DNA of 64,000 nt from NCBI GenBank assembly GCA_021292105.1, contig CM037870.1, positions 29,693,905-29,757,904 of the forward strand, given 5' to 3'. Below the pieces are notes generated by a model, which saw nothing but the letters and a program-made list of their open reading frames with translations, searched no databases and was not told the origin of the DNA. Below, in pieces: positions 57,401 to 64,000 of this stretch. Each line of letters opens with the position of its first letter. The first letter of the stretch is position 1. The DNA is from Anadara kagoshimensis (taxonomy: Eukaryota; Mollusca; Bivalvia; Arcoida; Arcidae). The translations under genes were made by a program, and so were the position numbers.

Positions 57401-60229
57401 TTTTTACTGTTGAAATTGATTTTGTTGTTTTCTCCTCAGATTTTTCCCTCTTTCTTTGCAGCTCTAAGTACGATGGTCTAAGCATAGCTCCAAATAAGCA
57501 CATGTGAAATGAAATGGCTGCTAAAACAATAAACAGGCCTCGATATCCGTAGTTAAGTTCAGCTAATGTTAAAAACGGCGGGAAAATAAAGGTCCCTGCT
57601 GCACATCCAGAAACAGCTATACCACTAGCAATTGTTCTTTTTTTCTCAAAATTTAAACCCACAACAACCACTGATGTAACGTAAGTTAATCCACTCCCAA
57701 TGCCTACAATACACAAAACTGCATTACTAAAATGTAGTTACAAAAGTGATGTAACGGATATGTGTTGCGAACTGTTTAATTATCTGGCCATCTTGGTGGT
57801 GTTAGTTAAACGAAGAAATATTCTTATCTCGCATATTATATATTTATTTATTATTATTATTATACCTCATTAGAAAATTACGATACAATCTGTAATTTGA
57901 TTGGGTTGCTGTATCATGTGATCAGGGTGGAGAAAAAATCGCATGTCCCTCTGAAAACACCACCCTTTCAGAACACACAATGACGTCACTATGATATGAC
58001 GTCATCGATGGAAAATCGGTCACGACGTTCTAGCGTTTGCCTCCGATGAGTTCCGATAGGAGAAAAATAAATGAATCGGAGAATATAAGAATCCATTATG
58101 AGTATCCATGTAGGATAGGGAAATCTCACCCGAGGGGTTAAACATTTCAGTCAGAGACGAGGCTTGCCGAGTCTCTGATCAGAAATGTTCAACCCCGAGG
58201 GTGAGATTTCCCTATCCTACATGGATAAACTCATAATGGATTATTTTTCTTCCATTTTAGTGCCAATATTTAGCTTCAAGTACGATTAACATAGAGATCG
58301 ACGCCATATTTGTAAAATCTAACTTTGTAATTCGACATTTTACTTTAAAATAAATTTGACCATTGGAAAGATTGTACCGGATTTTGGTTTATACAAAATG
58401 TATAAACTAAAAAACAAAGTCATTCATTCAAAAATGCAATATTTAACTTTTGAAACACACTCAAAATTTCTAAATTTTGAAGAATAGGATGTCATTTTCC
58501 CGCAAGATGACGTCATATTCCCCACATAATGACGTCATGTGTTGTCTTTTGATTGTGACGTCACTAAAGGTCACGTGGTCATGTGAGATACGCGTATCTC
58601 ACATGGGAAAAAACCCTATCTTACATGAGCAGATATGGAAGAATGACCAGTGTTTTAACCTTCCAGACTGTCTTTTTAAAAATATTTTTCTTTCTTTCTG
58701 TCTTTCTTACTACAATGATTATCTTTCGGGATAATAAACAAGCTCACCCTAATCAAGTCACATTTCTCTCGAGCTTCGTCCTTGGGAAATCTGACTTGTT
58801 GCGAGTGAACAAATGTCCATATCTGCCTAAAACAAAGGCAATAAATGTATAATATATTCTTTTCAACGTCATTTTTGTTACGTGCAAATCATGATTGGAT
58901 GGACTTGGCAAGTAAAACGTTTTACAACTAGAGATAGTGATATTAAACATCCTGCTCTGAGAATACCGTTTATTTTAGGAAGGAAAATATTGATCGTAAA
59001 AGTTGTAGAAAGACAGAAAAAACAACACCTTGGTCATCAGCCTTAATTGTAGTAACTCAGAAAAACTTCCTTAGACATTGTGTTAATATGTCCATAGTAC
59101 ATACTAATCAAAAACAAAAATACTAATCCATGTCCGAATCACAATCCAGAAGCAAAGTTAAAACTTTTAACTGACAAGTTAGGTTAGACACTTGAACTTC
59201 CACCAAAGAAGTGAGGCCGGGTGCTCCAGAAGGGTAAGCACATCCTGTTTAACTAGCTTTACTCGCCACGTGTGTTATCAAAATTGTGTGAAAGGAACAT
59301 GGAACTATGTCCAGGGCAATCCTGGACACAGAGACATCAAACTTATCAACAATACTGTGATGACGGCCATAAAACTTTTTGAGGGCCTTGATAAACCTAG
59401 GCTTGCAATATCATTCGCAAACGAAATTCGATAAACAAGTAAGCAGATACGTAGCCTAAGTTTTTATCTAACTTTAAATCATCAGATATATAACTACTGA
59501 ACATTAGGAATTTGAAATTTGAATCTAGACAAATTACTGCTTTTACACATTGATCTTGTTTTAGGTTTAGGTCTTGCTATTTAATCAACGAGGTGTGATC
59601 TCAAAAAGGCACAACTACGCATCGCAAGGAACAAGTTTCATCTCATTTTATCAAACGGTTTTTAGTCATGTTACATAACTTTTGTGGAAAAATACCAAAA
59701 TTAATAATGACAATAATAAGAAAATTTTGATTTGTGATTGTAACAAGCGCATTAACTAAAATTATCCATCAGCTTTGGCAACTGTCATGGCAGTTAAGTC
59801 AAACTAAGTTCCATAATATAAAGCATGTCTGTCTGCGATATACAAGCAAGTCTGAATAGGATTGGAGAAATAATGGCACTGTAGCTGCAAGTTAAAATAA
59901 AATGACCACTAGATTGACATAAACCAGTGCCTGATTATCATTAATTATTCCTATTTCCAAATTCGGATCCTTTTCTGTAGCATGCTCGTTGGTGTTTATG
60001 GCTATTTAAATTTCTATTTTAAACAAATCAAAAAATTGAAATTTAGATGAAAACAAGATTCCTCCCTTTACTGTTTTAAACTTGCCTCCGATGAATCCAA
60101 ACACCAAAATGACCCAATTAAGGGATGGCATAAAGGCTGCAACAAAACACCCTGTGGTCAGCAACACTCCTCCTATCATTGTCGTTACTCTGCAGGAATA
60201 CTTGTTCATTAAAAAACTGCATAGTGGAC
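54267..60229 (-). CDS. SLC16-like monocarboxylate transporter family protein, gene 2 (exons 2-5; first exon not found)
   Basis: The exons are 60229-60086, 57703-56921, 54972-54922 and 54400-54267, giving 1112 nt (369 aa plus stop). They align one-to-one with exons 2-5 of gene 1, with the same phase-1 junctions. Shared blocks include GLNFEKKRTIASGIAVSGC, YRGLFIVLAA, AGICGTISRVLTG and GPILAG. The TM8 arginine is kept and its usual aspartate partner is Gly, as in gene 1. Gene 2 has a longer acidic C-terminal tail (44 terminal codons against 28). Nothing resembling exon 1 with PDxGWxW was seen between 60230 and 64000, so it probably lies beyond the window. It sits in the same orientation as gene 1, about 8 kb upstream of it in transcription order, and is a tandem paralogue. 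The substrate is unknown. Confidence 0.87.
54575..54800 (+). mobile_element. Family A retroelement, old copy in gene 2 intron 4
   Basis: GACTCGGGGATATTGCAAGC, TCAAGACCCT and ACACCCGGTCTCGCTTCCTG mark the coding and UTR parts with many deletions. Confidence 0.6.
54922..54972 (-). CDS. Gene 2 exon 4, a 51-nt micro-exon
   Basis: It encodes G-VIVDGGGTYDQSFLCA-G, matching gene 1 exon 4 residue for residue in spacing. The acceptor is CAATTGTAG, and the donor GTATA is at 54921-54917. The length and phases are identical to gene 1. Confidence 0.87.
54973..56920 (-). other. Gene 2 intron 3
   Basis: Contains the foldback element at 56155-56490. A 144-codon frame on the plus strand (55624-56058) has no recognisable domain, and I treat it as chance. 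The sequence at 55380-55520 (GACCTTGACC, TCCCCCGCAAACTAGTTAAA-type words) looks like an old dispersed repeat. Confidence 0.5.
56155..56490. mobile_element. Foldback element (336 bp) in gene 2 intron 3
   Basis: Ends ATACATATGGCGGGAAACAG and CTGTTTCCCGCCAAATGTAT are inverted. Homology extends about 105 bp inward with gaps, to GATTACGTCACCGATAACAC and its complement. The middle is a perfect palindrome at 56272-56314 around ATCTAGATCTTATAATTT. Confidence 0.82.
56921..57703 (-). CDS. Gene 2 exon 3 (783 nt)
   Basis: The acceptor TGTATTGTAG precedes 57703, and the donor GTTAAT starts at 56920. It encodes IGSGLTYVTSVVVVGLNF through SGCAAGT, a lysine- and glutamate-rich central loop, helices 7-11 and GSTLGPILA. 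It is 12 nt shorter than its gene 1 counterpart; the difference fits the central loop. Confidence 0.9.
58092..58240. repeat. 149-bp hairpin in gene 2 intron 2
   Basis: TCCATTATGAGTATCCATGT ... CAGTCAGAGAC pairs with GTCTCTGATCAGAAATGTTC ... CATAATGGA. A second short palindrome, GAGATACGCGTATCTC, is at about 58585-58600. Confidence 0.85.
59108..59432 (-). mobile_element. Family A retroelement in gene 2 intron 2
   Basis: Inverted copy from CAAAAACAAAAATACTAATC to TAAACCTAGGCTTGCAATAT. It covers the UTR and the C-terminal coding end. Confidence 0.8.
60086..60229 (-). CDS. Gene 2 exon 2 (144 nt) with a GC donor
   Basis: The acceptor TTTATCTGTAG precedes 60229. It encodes PLCSFLMNKYSCRVTTMIGG, then a helix ending VFGFIG. 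The phase-1 junction needs the donor at 60085, where the sequence is GGAG|GCAAGT, the usual consensus of a GC-AG intron. The exon equals gene 1 exon 2 in length. Confidence 0.87.
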
Positions 60230-60275
60230 CTACAGATAAAAAATAGTCCCTTTCTTATATGAAGACTTGAAAACT

Positions 60276-60456
60276 ACAGTCAACCCTGTCTATAAAGGCC
60301 ACCCAAGGGAACCAGTAAAGGTGGCCTTTATGAGCAGGTGGCATTTATATACAAGTTGAAATAATATGAATAAAAGACAATTGGGATACAATTCTACTGG
60401 CCTTTATTAGTAGGTGACCCTTATATAGAGGTGGTCTTTGCGACAGGTTGGACTGT
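60276..60456. mobile_element. Family D, Tc1/mariner-type MITE (about 180 bp) near gene 2 exon 2
   Basis: TA-flanked ends CAGTCAACCCTGTCTATAAA and ACAGGTTGGACTG are inverted repeats. CAGT termini with a TA target site are typical of the Tc1/mariner group. It contains repeated TATAAAGG/CCTTTAT words. Confidence 0.75.
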
Positions 60457-60905
60457 AATAAAATTGGTAAATGACATATTGTTTATTCATGGACTTGATT
60501 TAGTTGTACAATTATATTAAAACTAAATTTAATCCCGCATGGAAAAACCATGTGGCAAAATAAAAGGAGTTGACAATACAAATATTTGTCCATCAGTTGG
60601 TTGGGCTGTGACAAAGACCACTAAGGTACCACAGAATTGCTTAATCTTAAATATTAAAGAATATTACATTATAAAATTAAAGGTACTTTACTTTACTTTC
60701 ACTATTTATAATGTACCTTTAATGTGTAAAACCAACTTTTACCAGCATGTTATTTGCAATGCACAATAAAAACATTACTAAGCACATCTAAATCTCAGTT
60801 TTGAATGAGCATTTGGTCTTTTTGATATGGTGTTTATTAGTATGTGTTCTTGTAGAGGGTCTCAACGATCCAAAAGCGTGAAATATCAAGTAGCATAAAT
60901 AGTTC

Positions 60906-61077
60906 TATCAAGTGGCGGGTGTAGCTAGCTAAACAGGAGGTGCTTACCCTTCCGGAGCACCAGGCCTCACTTCCCTTTTGGAAGTTCCCGTGTATAACCT
61001 AACTTGTCAGTTTCAAAGTTTTTACTTTGCTTCTGGATTGTGATTCGGACATGGATTAGTATGTTTGTTTTTGATTA
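60906..61077 (+). mobile_element. Family A retroelement, 3' UTR copy
   Basis: GTGGCGGGTGTAGCTAGCTA to GGATTAGTATGTTTGTTTTT, with stem-loop 1 intact. Confidence 0.8.
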
Positions 61078-61499
61078 CGAAGCTACCCAACTTTTGCTTT
61101 TGCATAAATGTCACATTAGCGTGAAATAAAAAGGATTTTCTTGCCATTGATTAGACTAGAATTATATTAAGTTAATACTCTATATATACAATAAGGTCAT
61201 GCAGTGCTGCTAAGTTAGCCAAGGTTGCTGACTTTGATCTTCTTTCAAGGTTATAAAAAAATCACATTTTATTCATAAGCCAAAAGGCCTAGAAGTTCAA
61301 AGTTTTATATTAAATAATTTTTTGCTGTTTGAAGTTATTGATTTAAATTTATTTTGTTTACAGATTCTCATATAAACAATAAGAACATAAGAACAATTTC
61401 TTATTGTCTGTAGGGGTTATCTTTCCTTAATCATAAGTCAGATTTTGTGAAAATTAATAGTATTATAATTTATGCAGAACCTAGTGAAATCTTGAGAGA

Positions 61500-62168
61500 A
61501 GACTGACGCCAAATCGTTCAACTCCACATACAGATATATAGATGACGTTCTGTCTCTTAACAATTCTAAATTTGGAGACTATGTGAATGTCATCTATCCT
61601 AGTGAGCTTGATATAAAAGATACAACTGATTCCTCAAGTTCTGCTTCATGAATTATGACGTCCACGAAAGGCTACATTTGAAACTTTATGACAAACGTGA
61701 TGACCTCAATTTTCTATTGTCAACTTTCTTTTTCTATGCAGCAATATACCTGCTTCTCCTGCTGATGGTGTATTTGTTTCCCAATTAATACGCTATGGTA
61801 GAGCTTGTTCCCACTACAGGGACTTTGTACAACGAAGCAGGCTGCTTACAAATAAATTGTTGACTCTGGGATGTTGCAAGCTTAGGCTTATCAAGGCCGT
61901 CATTACAGAAGTGTTAATATGTTTGATGTCTCTGTGTCCAGGATTGCCCTGGATATATTTGACGTTCCATAGTTTCATGTTCCTTTCACATAATTTTGAT
62001 TACACACGTGGTGGGTATAGCTAGCTAAGCAGAAGCTGCCACTTCTCCGAAATACCCGGCCTCACTTCCTTTTTGGAAGTTCACGTGTCTAACCTGACTT
62101 GTCAGTTTCAAAGTTTTTACTTTGCTTCTGGATTGTGATTCGGACATGGATTAGTATGTTTGTTTTTG
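61500..62168 (+). mobile_element. Family A retroelement, longest copy with reverse transcriptase YIDD box
   Basis: It begins inside the catalytic domain: YRYIDDVLSLNNSKFGDY, with YIDD at 61535-61546, then VIYPSELDIKDTTDSS. After a stop and a frameshift comes LYDKRDDLNF, then CSNIPAS and the SQLIRY domain, both degraded. The 3' UTR stem-loop region is mutated. This copy shows that the family is a retroelement and not a MITE. Confidence 0.82.
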
Positions 62169-62514
62169 AATATAACTTAATTTTATAATAAATTTGGTAG
62201 TACCACAAACATGTATTCAATTCCGTTTTCAACTTCATTCATGGAGTTCTTCGTTCATGAAGTACCTGGTTGATCTTGTAAAATAACCGTGGTTTTTTTA
62301 CCATTGTAGCGACCTGAGTTTCCTGTTCTGTTTAAATCTATTGTTTCTGGATTGGGTTGGTATAAAAATCGAAATTCCGTTCCGATTGGTGCGGTTAACC
62401 CAACAATTACAACCTCTACCAAGAGAATAAATTTCTATACCTATAAACATTATTTATGCTACTGTTTAATTCATGTCTGTGTACCACGTGTTTTTCAAGC
62501 TTTTACTCTTGCAG

Positions 62515-64000
62515 GTCATCGATGTACACATGCATTTTGATAGTCTACAGTAACTTTACTGTAGCGCATCATCGATGTACATATGCATTTTGATAGTCTA
62601 CAGTAACTTTACTGTAGCGCATCATCGATGTACACATGCATTTTGATAGTCTACAGTAACTTTACTGTAGCGCATCATCGATGTACACATGCATTTTGAT
62701 AGTCTACAGTAACTTTACTGTAGCGCATCATCGATGTACACATGCATTTTGATAGTCTACAGTAACTTTACTGTAGCGCATCATCGATGTACACATGCAT
62801 TTTGATAGTCTACAGTAACTTTACTGTAGCGCATCATCGATGTACACATGCATTTTGATAGTCTACAGTAACTTTACTGTAGCGTGTCATCGATGTACAC
62901 ATGCATTTTGATAGTCTACAGTAACTGTACTGTAGCGCGTCATCGATGTACACATGCATTTTGATGGTCTACAGTAACTTTACTGTAGCGCATCATCGAT
63001 GTACACATGCATTTTGATAGTCTACAGTAACTTTACTGTAGCGTGTCATCGATGTACACATGCATTTTGATGGTCTACAGTAACTTTACTGTAGCGCATC
63101 ATCGATGTACACATGCATTTTGATAGTCTACAGTAACTTTACTGTAGCGCATCATCGATGTACACATGCATTTTGATAGTCTAAAGTAACTTTACTGTAG
63201 CGCATCATCGATGTACACATGCATTTTGATAGTCTACAGTAACTTTACTGTAGCGCGACATCGATGTACACATGCATTTTGATAGTCTACATTAATTTTA
63301 CTGTAGCGCGTCATCGATGTACACATGCATTTTAATAGTCTACAGTAACTTTACTGTAGCGCATCATCGATGTACACATACATTTTGATAGTCTACAGTA
63401 ACTTTACTATAGCGTGTCATCGATGTACACATGCATTTTGATAGTCTACATTAATTTTACTGTAGCGCATCATCGATGTACACATGCATTTTGATAGTCT
63501 ACAGTAACTTTACTGTAGCACGTCATCGATGTACACATGCATTTTGATAGTCTACAGTAACTTTACTGTAGCACGTCATCGATGTACACATGCATTTTGA
63601 TAGTCTACAGTAACTTTACTGTAGCACGTCATCGATGTACACATGCATTTTGATAGTCTACAGTAACTTTACTGTAGCGCATCATCGATGTACACATGCA
63701 TTTTGATGGTCTGCAGTAACTGTACTGTAGCACGTCATCGATGTACACATGCATTTTGATAGTCTACAGTAACTTTACTGTAGCGCATCATCGATGTACA
63801 CATGCATTTTGATAGTCTACAGTAACTTTACTGTAGCGCATCATCGATGTACACATGCATTTTGATAGTCTACATTAATTTTACTATAGCGCGTCATAGA
63901 TGTACACATGCATTTTGATGGTCTACAGTAACTGTACTGTAGCAAGACATCGATGTACACATGCATTTTGATAGTCTACAGTAACTTTACTGTAGCGCAT
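62515..64000 (+). repeat. 53-bp satellite, about 28 units, running off the window
   Basis: Period 53 (first repeats at 62521 and 62574). Each unit reads ATCGATGTACACATGCATTT, TGATAGTCTACAG, TAACTTTACTGTAGCGCATC. CTACAGTAACTTTACTGTAG is a 20-bp palindrome with 8-bp arms. Most variation is at GCGCATC/GCGTGTC/GCACGTC. The array probably lies in the first intron, or 5' of the coding part, of gene 2. Confidence 0.95.

Larger units (their letters stand above)
57704..60085 (-). other. Gene 2 intron 2 (GC-AG)
   Basis: Holds the 149-bp hairpin, a family A copy and several TGACGTCA words (57980-58010, 58508-58565). No extra exon recognised. Confidence 0.55.

Noticed and set aside
62515..64000. Regular repeats considered as a CRISPR array
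   Set aside because: The whole 53-bp period is conserved with no unique spacers, and the context is an intron-bearing eukaryotic gene cluster.

Overview
This is eukaryotic, strongly AT-rich, intron-bearing genomic DNA that is mostly dispersed repeats. The repeat mix (tRNA-derived SINEs, many short terminal-inverted-repeat elements, an APE-type LINE and a 53-bp satellite) together with SLC16-type transporters fits an invertebrate. A bivalve mollusc is my best guess, but it rests on general familiarity and not on a diagnostic gene.

Protein-coding content is two head-to-tail genes on the minus strand, both members of the SLC16 (monocarboxylate transporter-like) branch of the major facilitator superfamily. 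Gene 1 (41427..46154) can be assembled completely: five exons, 423 aa, every intron in phase 1. Gene 2 (54267..60229) has exons matching exons 2-5 of gene 1, including a 144-nt exon and a 51-nt micro-exon of identical length in both genes. Its first exon is not visible and probably lies beyond the right edge, past a 53-bp satellite array. One gene 2 intron has a GC-AG boundary. A frame-broken scrap of exon 3 from a third copy lies at 18.63 kb, so this is a tandem gene cluster with at least one dead member.

Region by region: 0-9 kb holds nested short TIR elements, a SINE and a roughly 350-bp tandem repeat. 9-22 kb holds short TIR elements, several minisatellites and old retroelement tails. 22.7-32.6 kb is bounded by inverted blocks about 200 bp long and contains TTTA microsatellites, a LINE and a 150-bp hairpin. 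33-41 kb is intergenic with more elements. 41-60 kb holds the two transporter genes with transposons in their introns and in the spacer between them. 60-64 kb holds more transposons and then the satellite, which runs off the window.

The dominant element, called family A here, is a retroelement seen in about 26 copies that are truncated at their 5' side and share one 3' end. The longest copies still encode the end of a reverse transcriptase (a YIDD box, then a Y-D-K-R-D-D stretch and a conserved C-terminal domain), followed by a 3' untranslated region of about 200 bp with two short stem-loops. Its last 39 bp have expanded into a minisatellite of about 0.85 kb at 17.1-17.95 kb. No bacterial, viral or CRISPR-type system was found. 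The most unusual items are this retroelement and its terminal minisatellite, the 9.85-kb inverted-repeat-bounded block, and the cruciform-capable satellite next to gene 2.
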